A stretch of 64,000 bases of DNA from Pelagicoccus enzymogenes (lineage in GTDB: Bacteria; Verrucomicrobiota; Verrucomicrobiia; Opitutales; Opitutaceae): positions 1 to 64,000 of the forward strand of contig NZ_JACYFG010000042.1 of assembly GCF_014803405.1 (NCBI RefSeq), written 5' to 3'. The notes under the pieces were generated by a model. That model ran no database searches, was not told where the DNA came from, and saw nothing but the letters and a program-made list of their open reading frames with translations. Every line of letters begins with the position of its first letter. Within the stretch, counting starts at the first letter, position 1. Positions 50,883-59,215 of the stretch are shown here, piece after piece. The translations under genes and the position numbers were made by a program.

Positions 50883-52109
50883 ATGAAAGTTAAGAAAGTA
50901 GGTATCCTTACGGCAGGCGGCTTGGCCCCTTGTCTTTCCTCGGCAATTGGCGGCTTGATTCAGCGCTACACGGAAATCGATCCGGACGTGGAGATCATTT
51001 GCTACAAGAACGGCTACTACGGCTTGCTCAAGGGCTTGAGCTACGAGGTGACTCCGGAGGTTCGCAAGAACGCGGGCAATCTGCACTTGTTTGGCGGCAG
51101 CCCGATCGGCAACAGCCGCGTGAAGCTGACCAACGTGAAGGATTGCGTGAAGCGCGGTTTGGTGAAGGAAGGCGAAGATCCACAGAAGGTGGCTGCTGAC
51201 CAGTTGGTGAAGGACGGCGTGGACGTGTTGCACACCATCGGTGGCGACGACACCAACACCGCGGCGGCGGATCTCGCGGCCTACTTGGCGAAGAACGACT
51301 ACGCCCTGCGCGTGATCGGTCTGCCCAAGACCATCGACAACGACGTTTACCCGATCAAGCAGTCCCTCGGCGCCTATACGGCGGCGGAGCACGGGGCGAA
51401 CTATTTTGAAAACGTGGTGGCGGAGCACAATTCCAGCCCCCGTATGCTGATCATCCATGAGGTGATGGGTCGCCATTGCGGTTGGCTCGCGGCTTACACG
51501 GCCTACGAGTACCACAAGCGCCAGAAGTGCCGCTACTGGGTGCCGGAAATCGGCCTCTCGCGCGAGCGTCACGACGTGCATGCGGTCTACGTGCCGGAGC
51601 TCAGCATCGATCTGGAAGCGGAGGCGGCTCGCTTGCGCAAGCAGCTGGACGAGCACGACGCGGTCAACATCTTCCTCTCTGAGGGCGCCGGCGTGGCCGA
51701 CATCGTGGCCCAGAAGGAAGCGGCGGGCGAGGAGATCATCCGTGACGCTTTCGGTCACGTGCAGCTCGACTTCATCAACCCAGGCCAGTACTTCGCCAAG
51801 CAGTTCAAGGAACTGATCGGGGCGGAGAAGGTGCTCGTGCAGAAGAGCGGCTACTACTCTCGCGCGGCGGCGGCCAACGCCAAGGATCTCAACCTTATCA
51901 AGAGCTGCACGGACAAGGCTGTGGAAGCGGCCTTCGCGGGCGAGAGCGGCGTGATCGGCCACGACGAAAACAACCGCGACATCCTGCGGGCTTGCGAATT
52001 CGAGCGCGTGGCGGGCGGCAAGCCGTTCAACACGAACGAGCCTTGGTTCGACGAGTTGCTCTCGGAGATCGGCCAGCCTAAGGGCAAGGTGCAGGATACG
52101 AGCCACTAA
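50883..52109 (+). CDS. pfp: Diphosphate-dependent 6-phosphofructokinase
   Basis: This 408-residue phosphofructokinase has GGDDT (residues 120-124) and PKTIDND (148-154). An Asp in the GGDD position and Lys in the PK position are the diphosphate-type pair, against GGDG and PG in ATP enzymes. The catalytic base is Asp152. RMLIIHEVMGRHCGWLA is the fructose-6-phosphate region. It is followed by a good terminator. A second paralogue lies at 54095-55354. Confidence 0.9.
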   Translation: MKVKKVGILTAGGLAPCLSSAIGGLIQRYTEIDPDVEIICYKNGYYGLLKGLSYEVTPEVRKNAGNLHLFGGSPIGNSRVKLTNVKDCVKRGLVKEGEDPQKVAADQLVKDGVDVLHTIGGDDTNTAAADLAAYLAKNDYALRVIGLPKTIDNDVYPIKQSLGAYTAAEHGANYFENVVAEHNSSPRMLIIHEVMGRHCGWLAAYTAYEYHKRQKCRYWVPEIGLSRERHDVHAVYVPELSIDLEAEAARLRKQLDEHDAVNIFLSEGAGVADIVAQKEAAGEEIIRDAFGHVQLDFINPGQYFAKQFKELIGAEKVLVQKSGYYSRAAAANAKDLNLIKSCTDKAVEAAFAGESGVIGHDENNRDILRACEFERVAGGKPFNTNEPWFDELLSEIGQPKGKVQDTSH

Positions 52110-52176
52110 GGGAAAGGGTTGGACAAATGCGTCTTCGGAGAAGCCGCGCCACCTGTTCCGGATTTTGAATATGAAG

Positions 52177-52208
52177 GCCGACGCGTAGTTTGCGCGTCGG
52201 TCTTTTTT
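52177..52208 (+). terminator. Terminator of the pfp gene
   Basis: GCCGACGCG and CGCGTCGG arms are followed by TCTTTTTT, 68 bases after the stop. Confidence 0.85.
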
Positions 52209-52210
52209 AT

Positions 52211-52314
52211 GGGAAGCGGCCTTGCTCCGCGATTTGTGACACGAAAAAGCCCGTCTTCCTAGGGGAGACGGGCTTGCAATATGGGTTGAGGATCGCGGCG
52301 CGAGGCCGCTTCCT
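52211..52314. repeat. Palindromic dispersed repeat with a terminator in its loop
   Basis: GGGAAGCGGCCTTGCTCCGC (from 52211) pairs with GCGGCGCGAGGCCGCTTCC (to 52314). The loop holds another hairpin (52247-52275) that serves as terminator. The repeat is of the 44210-44273 family. Confidence 0.75.
52247..52275 (-). terminator. Terminator of glyS
   Basis: AAGCCCGTCT and AGACGGGCTT form a 10-bp stem. The minus strand continues with TTTTTCG. It lies 46 bases past the stop of the glycyl-tRNA synthetase gene. Confidence 0.8.
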
Positions 52315-52320
52315 ACCTTC

Positions 52321-53826
52321 CTAGAACAGTTGCTCGTCAAGGAACTGGTAGAGTTCTTCTTCGCTGACGCGCTTTTGCTCGGTGGTGTCGCGATCACGCA
52401 AGGTGACGCTGCCGTCCTTCTCGATGGTGTCGAAGTCGATGGTGACGCAGTAGGGCGTGCCGGCTTCGTCTTGGCGACGGTAGCGCTTGCCGATGGCTCC
52501 GGCGGTGTCCCAGAAGACGTTGTAGCGGCGGGAGAGCTTGTCGAAGATGGCGCGGGCGCGTTCCACGAGCTCGGGCTTGTTCTTGAGAAGCGGCAGCACG
52601 GCCACCTTGTAGGGGGCGATGCGCGGGTGGAATTTCATGACCGTACGCTTCTCGCCGCCGACTTCGTCTTCCGTGTAGGCGGCGGTGAGCAGGGCGAGCA
52701 AGAGGCGATCTACGCCGAGCGAGGGCTCGATGACGTGCGGGATGTACTTCTTCTTGGCCGCTTCGTCGAAGATCTCCATGGGCTTGCCGGAGTGTTCGGC
52801 GTGCTGGGTGAGGTCGAAGTCGCCGCGGGCGGCGATGCCCCAGAGCTCTTGTTCGCCGAAGGGGAACTGGAAGGTGATGTCGGTGCAGGCTTTGGCGTAA
52901 TGGGCCAGCTTTTCGTGCACGTCGCGGCCGAGCATTTCCTCGGGGAGGCCGATAGAGAGCAGCCAATCGTGGCAGTACTGGATCCACTCCTGGTGGATTT
53001 GTGACCAGTCGCAATCGGGAGACACGAAGTACTCGATCTCCATCTGCTCGAACTCGCGGGAGCGGAAGATGAAGTTCTTCGGGGTGATCTCGTTGCGGAA
53101 GGCCTTGCCGATTTGGGCGATGCCGAAGGGGATCTTTACGCGGCCGGTGTCGACCACGTTCTTGTAGTTGGCGAAAATGCCTTGGGCGGTCTCGGGGCGA
53201 AGGTAGGCGGTGGCTGAGCTGTCGCTCAGGGCGCCGACCTTGGTCTCGAACATGAGGTTGAACTCGCGGGGAGCGGTGAGGCTGCCCGGCTCGCCGGTGG
53301 CGGGCGAGGGGATGAGGGCCCACTCCTCCTCGGTGGCCTCGGTGTACTCCTTCAGTTCGATGGGAGCGAGTTCGCCTTGGTGGCCGCCCTTGCGCTTCAT
53401 CTTGTCGGCAGCGGCTTCGGCGTCGGCCTGCATGTTGCCGTCCTCGAGGATGGAAACGTAGCCAATCTTCTCGCCGTCCACGATAACGGGGGCGAAGAAG
53501 AGCTGGTCGGCGCGGTAGCGCATCTTGGAGACCTTGCAGTCGACCATGGGATCGGAGAAACCGCCCACGTGTCCGGAGGCGACCCAGATCTTGGGCGACA
53601 TAATGATGGAGGAGTCGAGGCCTTCGATGTCCTCGCGGCGGTGCACCATGTCCTTCCACCAGGCGTCCTTGATGTTCTTCTTCAGTTCGACGCCGAGGGG
53701 GCCGAAATCGAAAAAGCCGTTATAGCCGCCGTAGATTTCCGAAGACTGGAAAATGAACCCTCTGCGTTTGCAGACGGCTACGATGGCATCCATGAGTGGA
53801 TTTGCTGATGCTTTTGATTTGGCCAT
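52321..53826 (-). CDS. glyS: Glycyl-tRNA synthetase (single-chain, alpha2 type)
   Basis: This 501-residue class II synthetase joins glycine to tRNA-Gly. The start has [20 protein letters not shown], and class II motifs follow in [18 protein letters not shown] (motif 2 lead), [20 protein letters not shown], and a motif 3 in [18 protein letters not shown]. The anticodon-binding domain is at the end ([19 protein letters not shown]). It is the eukaryote/archaea-like homodimeric form. It lies in opposite direction between the two phosphofructokinase genes. Confidence 0.95.
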   Translation of the reverse strand: MAKSKASANPLMDAIVAVCKRRGFIFQSSEIYGGYNGFFDFGPLGVELKKNIKDAWWKDMVHRREDIEGLDSSIIMSPKIWVASGHVGGFSDPMVDCKVSKMRYRADQLFFAPVIVDGEKIGYVSILEDGNMQADAEAAADKMKRKGGHQGELAPIELKEYTEATEEEWALIPSPATGEPGSLTAPREFNLMFETKVGALSDSSATAYLRPETAQGIFANYKNVVDTGRVKIPFGIAQIGKAFRNEITPKNFIFRSREFEQMEIEYFVSPDCDWSQIHQEWIQYCHDWLLSIGLPEEMLGRDVHEKLAHYAKACTDITFQFPFGEQELWGIAARGDFDLTQHAEHSGKPMEIFDEAAKKKYIPHVIEPSLGVDRLLLALLTAAYTEDEVGGEKRTVMKFHPRIAPYKVAVLPLLKNKPELVERARAIFDKLSRRYNVFWDTAGAIGKRYRRQDEAGTPYCVTIDFDTIEKDGSVTLRDRDTTEQKRVSEEELYQFLDEQLF

Positions 53827-54094
53827 AAGGGCTGTGAAAATGGCGTTTTGCGGTTGGCGGTCAAGGGGAAGAATGGGGTCGGGCGCGATCTCTCTGATCG
53901 GGCGGGCGCCGATCTGTCGAAGGCGCTCGGAATATTTTGAGAATCCGCATGGTTTTTGCTGGGAGCGACCCTCCGACTTCCCTCTGGACGAGACAAGGAA
54001 GCTCCTCTTTGGTGATTGGTGAAAAGGTAGTTGCCAAGCGGTTGGTGATATCCTTTCTCTTGCCAGTTACCAAAGAATAGAACCTTTTCTCAAC

Positions 54095-55354
54095 ATGTCG
54101 GAATTAGAAGGAAATTGCCTCGTTTGTCAGTCGGGTGGACCCACTGCAGTCATTAACGCGAGCCTCGCAGGCGTCATCGAAGAAGCGCTCAACCACGAGT
54201 GTATCGAAGAGATCTACGGTGGCCTCAACGGGGTAGTCGGTGTGCTCAACGAAGATCTCGTCGACCTCGCTGCGGAGTCGCAGCAAGCGATCCGCCTTCT
54301 CAAGTCCAGCCCGGGCTCTGCCCTTGGCACTTGCCGCTACGTCTTCAAGAAGGAAGAGGACCTGGAGCGAGCTCTGGAAGTTTTCAAGGCCCACAATATC
54401 CGCTACTTCTTCTACATCGGCGACAGCGAATCCATGGCTATGCTCGACAAGCTCGATGCCTTGGCCAAGGAGCAAGGCTACGAGATGCGCGTGATCGGCA
54501 TCCCTAAGACCATCAACAACGACATCTCCGCCACCGACCACACTCCCGGCTACGGCAGCATGATCAAGCACGTGGCGACAACGGTTCGCGAGATGGCCGC
54601 TGACAATGAGTCGATTGGCGAAGGCGACTACGTTTCCATTCTTGAGGTGCAGGGCCGCAACTCCGGTTGGATCGCCGCCGGCTCTACTTTGGCCAAGCGT
54701 CGCGATCAGCCGCACGATCCTCCCCACATCATCTTGCTTCCTGAGATCGCCTTCGATCCCGAGAAGTTCGTAGCAGACGTGCAGAAGGTGCTCGCTCGCG
54801 AGAAGTACTGCTTGATCGTCGTGGGCGAAGGTTTGGTTGACCTCAACGGTAACTACGTTTCGGCCAAGGCTTCCAGCACGGACGCATTCGGGCACGTGCA
54901 GCTCGGCGGCGCTGGCGAATTCCTCCGCGGCATCGTTGAGACCCGCATCGGCGTTTCCGCCCGTTCCTGCAAGCTTGGCGTTGCCGGTCGCGCTGCTACG
55001 CACAACGCGTCCCAGGCCGACTCCGACGAAGCTTACCTGGCGGGTTCGGCTGCGGTCGTGCAAGCGGTCGAAAATGGCAAGAGCGGCAAGATGATCACCT
55101 TGCAGCGCGCGGAAGCGGACTCCTACAAGTGCGAAACCGGTTGGGTTGACCTGGCGGACGTTCCTGCCACTTCCAAGCAGTTGCCTGCGGAGTGGATCAA
55201 CGACGACGGCGTCAGCATGAACTTCCCCTTCGTGAAGTACGCGACTCCTTTGATCCAAGGCGAAGTCAACTTGCAGTGGGAGAACGGTCTTCCGGTATTC
55301 GTCAACCTCAAGGCGACACGTATCGACAAGGTGCTTCCCGCTTACGAGATCTAA
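54095..55354 (+). CDS. Phosphofructokinase paralogue with altered active site
   Basis: This 419-residue protein is clearly a PfkA-fold enzyme: QSGGPTAVINASLAG, PGYGSMIKHVATTVREMA, ILEVQGRNSGWIAAGS, and VVGEGLVDLNG. But the loop that reads GGDD or GGND in active enzymes is GDSES (109-113), and the catalytic PKTIDND is PKTINND (137-143), so the base Asp is Asn141. It could be a regulatory subunit or a non-catalytic partner of the first enzyme, or have changed chemistry. A strong terminator follows. Confidence 0.85.
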   Translation: MSELEGNCLVCQSGGPTAVINASLAGVIEEALNHECIEEIYGGLNGVVGVLNEDLVDLAAESQQAIRLLKSSPGSALGTCRYVFKKEEDLERALEVFKAHNIRYFFYIGDSESMAMLDKLDALAKEQGYEMRVIGIPKTINNDISATDHTPGYGSMIKHVATTVREMAADNESIGEGDYVSILEVQGRNSGWIAAGSTLAKRRDQPHDPPHIILLPEIAFDPEKFVADVQKVLAREKYCLIVVGEGLVDLNGNYVSAKASSTDAFGHVQLGGAGEFLRGIVETRIGVSARSCKLGVAGRAATHNASQADSDEAYLAGSAAVVQAVENGKSGKMITLQRAEADSYKCETGWVDLADVPATSKQLPAEWINDDGVSMNFPFVKYATPLIQGEVNLQWENGLPVFVNLKATRIDKVLPAYEI

Positions 55355-55379
55355 GCGAGAACTCGTATCCAAATTTCCA

Positions 55380-55416
55380 AACCCTCGACGTCTCTCCGGG
55401 ACGCGAGGGTTTTTTG
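55380..55416 (+). terminator. Terminator of the phosphofructokinase paralogue
   Basis: AACCCTCG and CGAGGGTT arms are followed by T6, 25 bases after the stop. Confidence 0.85.
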
Positions 55417-55619
55417 CGTCCGGAACCGGCGGTGCCGTGAGGTGCGATAATTCCAGCCTTGCGGGACGAGCAGTAAGCTTGAGTGCAGGAAGATCTACTC
55501 AACCCCGTAACCCGAACCCGACGCAGCGTCTTGCATATTCGGTTTGCTAGGCGGCGGGATTGCTCCTTTCCTTGCCTCAGGTCGCGCGGTGCGGCTCGCT
55601 ATTTCCCAAGACTGTTTTC

Positions 55620-57476
55620 ATGAACGAATCCCCGACATGGCTGCGTCCCAAGCGTTGGCTTGCCTTTTTTTTGACCTTGCTGGGGGTGTGTTCCTTTTTG
55701 GCGATCGTTCCGGTCAGTCACGAATCTGTGGAGGCGGCGTCCTCGATTCAGGCGGTAGCGGCCAAGTCAAATTCCTCCTTCATTGACTACTTGAGAGAGG
55801 GGGCGCGGGAGGTGCAAGTCACTGGACACTGGACCTCATTGCTTCCGCCCTTGCTGGCGATTGTGATCGCCGCATTCTTCCGAACGATGGTGGGGGCCCT
55901 AGTGTCGGCCTTCGCGGTTGGATCGTTCTTGTCCTACGGCTTGAACCCCTTGGCCACTGCGGTGCTGGGGGTGAACGACTTTCTCATTCGCCCAGCTCTG
56001 TCGCAGTTCAGTATCCTCATTATCGTATTCCTCGTCGCCTTGGTAGGCATGGTGCATGTGATGGCGAAGAGCGGCGGGCTCGACGGGCTCGTCAAGCTCA
56101 TGGATCGCTTTGCTAAGGGGCGTCGGCGGGCGAAGATCTCGATTGGGCTTAGCGGCTTGTTCATCTTTTTCGACGACTACTCGAACTCGGTGGTGTTGGG
56201 GACCACCATGCAAAAGCTCTCGGACCGCTGGAAGATCTCGCGCGAGAAGCTCGCTTATTTGGTGGATTCGACAACGGCGCCCGTGGCAGGCTTGGCCTTG
56301 CTTTCGACTTGGGTGGCTTTTGAAATTTACCTGCTGGGAGATGTCGCGGCTGAGCATGGTGTAGGGCTTTCTGGATACGGGTTGCTGGTGGAGATGCTTC
56401 CCTTGCGATTCTACTGTATCGGCACCTTGATCTTCGTTTTCATGAATTCCGCATCGGGGCGCGATTTTGGTCCGATGCTCAACGCCGAGCGTCGGGCGTT
56501 TCATGAGGGAAAGGTAATCGACGATTCGCATCAGCTATTAGCTCCGAAGGTGGAGGGACTGAGCTCGGGAGAGGCGAAGCCGCGCTGGGTAAACGCCATG
56601 CTTCCGATTTGTATTCTCCTTGTTTGGATTGTCGTTGGAATTGTGATACTGGGGCAGAATCGCTTGGCCTCAGCCGGTATCGCTAACGCGCTCTCTAGTC
56701 TGGACGGCTGGCGGGCTGCCTTTGGCGCGGCTGTCTACGATCCGAGCAAAGGGAGCGACGCGGGTGTGATGCCAGCCATGCTGACGGCTGCCTTGCTGGC
56801 TGGAGCCGTTGCCGTTATCTTGCCTCTGAGCCAAGGCGTGCTCAAGGCAAGGGACGTGCTCCGATCGTACAGCCGAGCTCTGTCGACGATGTGGATGGCT
56901 ATCTTTATTTTGGCGATGGCTTGGGCTATGCGGGAGATTTGCGATAATTTGGGAACGGCCGACTACTTGATCGCGATGCTGGGCAGCAGCATTCCCCTTT
57001 GGACCCTGCCGCTTCTCACTTTTTTGGTGGCGGCAGTGATGTCTTTTGCGACCGGTACCAGCTGGGGCACGATGGGGATTTTGATACCTATCATGATGCC
57101 GCTGGCAGCTCAGATGGGAGCTCTGGAACCGGAGTCGTTTATAATCTATCTGTTGACGGCGGCGGCTGTATTGGATGGGGCGATCTTTGGAGATCACTGT
57201 AGTCCGATCAGTGATACAACGGTGCTTTCCTCTATTTCTTCCGGCTGCGATCATATTGCGCATGTCAACACCCAGCTCTACTATGCTTTGGCAACGGTAA
57301 CCTTGTCAGGGGGATTTGGATACTTGAGCGTCGCCCACGGAATGCCGGTCTGGCTGTTTTACGTCTTGTATCCGGCGGCAGCGTTCGCGGTTTTAAGGAC
57401 TTTTGGCCGCAAGGCTACTGCTCAAAGGGAAGAATCCGAGGAATTAGCAAATTCGATGGTCTCCACGCTTCGTTAG
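55620..57476 (+). CDS. NhaC-family Na+/H+ antiporter
   Basis: This 618-residue membrane protein has many hydrophobic segments and the NhaC signatures: FFDDYSNSVVLGTTMQKLSD, LVDSTTAPVAGLALLSTWVA, FATGTSWGTMGILIPIMMPL, and DGAIFGDHCSPISDTTVLSS. It exchanges Na+ for H+ or an organic ion. Start 55620 is preferred to 55560. The next gene starts 6 bases after its stop, so it is probably co-transcribed with xdhC and mocA. Confidence 0.9.
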   Translation: MNESPTWLRPKRWLAFFLTLLGVCSFLAIVPVSHESVEAASSIQAVAAKSNSSFIDYLREGAREVQVTGHWTSLLPPLLAIVIAAFFRTMVGALVSAFAVGSFLSYGLNPLATAVLGVNDFLIRPALSQFSILIIVFLVALVGMVHVMAKSGGLDGLVKLMDRFAKGRRRAKISIGLSGLFIFFDDYSNSVVLGTTMQKLSDRWKISREKLAYLVDSTTAPVAGLALLSTWVAFEIYLLGDVAAEHGVGLSGYGLLVEMLPLRFYCIGTLIFVFMNSASGRDFGPMLNAERRAFHEGKVIDDSHQLLAPKVEGLSSGEAKPRWVNAMLPICILLVWIVVGIVILGQNRLASAGIANALSSLDGWRAAFGAAVYDPSKGSDAGVMPAMLTAALLAGAVAVILPLSQGVLKARDVLRSYSRALSTMWMAIFILAMAWAMREICDNLGTADYLIAMLGSSIPLWTLPLLTFLVAAVMSFATGTSWGTMGILIPIMMPLAAQMGALEPESFIIYLLTAAAVLDGAIFGDHCSPISDTTVLSSISSGCDHIAHVNTQLYYALATVTLSGGFGYLSVAHGMPVWLFYVLYPAAAFAVLRTFGRKATAQREESEELANSMVSTLR

Positions 57477-57482
57477 CCCGGC

Positions 57483-58448
57483 ATGCAGGATATTTGGCCC
57501 CAACTGAGAAACTGGTTCATTGCTCGCGAACGCTTCGCTCTGGCGACCGTAGTGAAGGCGAGCAAGCCTTCGCCTCGCGGCGTAGGATCGGTGCTGGCGA
57601 TTCACGAGGATGGGGAGCGATTCATAGGCTCAGTGAGTGCTGGATGCGTGGAGCACGAGGTGATCGAGGCGGCTCGCCTGTGCTTGGATGACGGTAAGGT
57701 GAGGTGGCTGAAGTTTGGCCCTGGAGAAGGATTCCCGTGGGAGATCGAATTGTCCTGCGGTGGATCAATCGAAGTCAGGGTGGAGCCGGCGCCTCACCTG
57801 CGTAGTGGCGTGAATGATACGTTTGTGGATGAGGTGCTTCGTTCCTTGGACGAGCATATACCCTGCGTTTGGCGTTCTGATGGAGAAACGGATTCCTTGG
57901 AAGCGACCGCCGATGCTTTTCGCGAAACTTACGAACGCATCGAAGGGGAAGCGCGGGTCCTCTATCGCTTCCTTGGGCGGCGTAAGCGTTTGTTCGTGAT
58001 TGGGGCCTCGCACATTGCCCTGCACCTCGTCTCAGCAGCCAAGATGTTGCAGTATGAAGTGGTGGTGATTGATCCGCGGGAGAGCTATGCGCGTGAGGAG
58101 CGGTTTCAGTCTCGTCCGGATGAGGTTTGCGTGGAATGGCCAGAAGGGGCTTTGGCTCGGTATCGCTTGACGGATACGGATGCCTTGGTCGCGATCACCC
58201 ATGACCCGAAGATTGACGACCAAGCTTTGGCGGCTGCCCTGCGAACCCCGTGTGGATACCTGGGGGCTTTGGGGAGCAAGAAGAGTCACGCTGCTCGGCT
58301 GAAGCGACTGGCGAAGCTAGATTTCGCGGAAGAAAATTTGGCTCGAATCTTTGGGCCAGTGGGGATCGATATTGGCAGTAAGACTCCGGCGGAAATTGCA
58401 GTGAGCATCGTGGCTCAGCTCATCAGGGAGCGAAACAAGGATCGTTGA
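57483..58448 (+). CDS. xdhC: XdhC/CoxI-family molybdenum-enzyme maturation factor
   Basis: This 321-residue protein has an N-terminal XdhC part (ATVVKASKPSPRGVGSVLAI, GSVSAGCVEHEVIEAARL) and a C-terminal Rossmann-like half (LFVIGASHIALHLVSAAKML, YLGALGSKKSHAARLKRLA). Such proteins bind molybdenum cofactor and help insert its sulfurated form into xanthine dehydrogenase-type enzymes. No such enzyme is encoded in the window. Its stop overlaps the mocA start (TGATG). Confidence 0.9.
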   Translation: MQDIWPQLRNWFIARERFALATVVKASKPSPRGVGSVLAIHEDGERFIGSVSAGCVEHEVIEAARLCLDDGKVRWLKFGPGEGFPWEIELSCGGSIEVRVEPAPHLRSGVNDTFVDEVLRSLDEHIPCVWRSDGETDSLEATADAFRETYERIEGEARVLYRFLGRRKRLFVIGASHIALHLVSAAKMLQYEVVVIDPRESYAREERFQSRPDEVCVEWPEGALARYRLTDTDALVAITHDPKIDDQALAAALRTPCGYLGALGSKKSHAARLKRLAKLDFAEENLARIFGPVGIDIGSKTPAEIAVSIVAQLIRERNKDR

Positions 58449-59014
58449 TGAGATTGGGAGCGGTCGTTTTAGCGGCGGGCCAGTCGAGACGATTTGGGGC
58501 CGCGAACAAGCTTCTGCATGTGGTCGATGGAGAGCCGCTGCTGGCTCGTGTCCTGGCTGCGTTTGAAGGCTTGGATCTCGCGGAAGTGGTGGTGGTCACG
58601 GGTTATCAAGCGAATCGAATCGAACCACTCTTGGAGGGGCGGAAGCTTAGGTCGGTTTTCAATGCTTCGTTCGAGGAGGGAATGGGATCGAGCCTGGCCT
58701 GTGGGGTACGTAGCCTAGAGGATGCCGGTCTGGATGGCTTGTTGCTTAGCCTTGGCGATTTGCCTCGATTGAAGCGCCAGCACGTGGCTAGCGTGATACA
58801 AGCGTTCCAGCGCAAGGGAGGGGAGGCTATCGTTCAGCCGCGTTTCCAAGGTGTCCGAGGTCATCCGGTGTGTTTTCCGAAGCGTTGCCTTGAGTCGCTT
58901 AAAGCGCTGTCGGGGGATCAGGGCGCTCGGGAGGTGTTGGCTACCGAGGGAGATTCGGTCGTCTTCTTGGACATGGACGACGATGCATGTGTTCGAGATA
59001 TGGATACGCCGTAG
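58448..59014 (+). CDS. mocA: MocA-like molybdenum cofactor cytidylyltransferase
   Basis: This 188-residue nucleotidyltransferase begins RLGAVVLAAGQSRRFGAANK (the NTP-binding signature) and continues with DGLLLSLGDLPRLKRQHV and GVRGHPVCFPKR. It joins a nucleotide (CTP in MocA) to the molybdenum cofactor for xanthine dehydrogenase-like enzymes. ATG 58448 overlaps the xdhC stop as TGATG. Confidence 0.88.
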   Translation: MRLGAVVLAAGQSRRFGAANKLLHVVDGEPLLARVLAAFEGLDLAEVVVVTGYQANRIEPLLEGRKLRSVFNASFEEGMGSSLACGVRSLEDAGLDGLLLSLGDLPRLKRQHVASVIQAFQRKGGEAIVQPRFQGVRGHPVCFPKRCLESLKALSGDQGAREVLATEGDSVVFLDMDDDACVRDMDTP

Positions 59015-59035
59015 CGTGGCTCGGGTTGGTCGTGG

Positions 59036-59106
59036 TAGGGCTGTCTGGGCCAGACAGCCGCGTAGCCAGTTCATTCGTCCACGGCGGACTGGGCCAGTCC
59101 GCCCTA
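59036..59106. repeat. Two tandem hairpin repeats
   Basis: GGCTGTCTGGGCCAGACAGCC and GGCGGACTGGGCCAGTCCGCC are two similar palindromes about 25 bases apart. They lie between the convergent mocA gene and the TPR gene and could act as a barrier to read-through on both strands. Confidence 0.65.
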
Positions 59107-59215
59107 CCTCGGTTGGCGCACTTATGGGGTTTCCACTGGGGTGCGACAGAAACTGTAAATGTTGCTCTAAAGCTCAGCGCTAGGTCGCATGCGACATTTG
59201 ATGTGTCACGGTGCC

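Noticed and set aside
50850-52397. 515-codon minus-strand frame opposite the phosphofructokinase gene
   Set aside because: Repetitive His/Arg/Leu/Val composition of antisense shadow, no motif, crosses a terminator.
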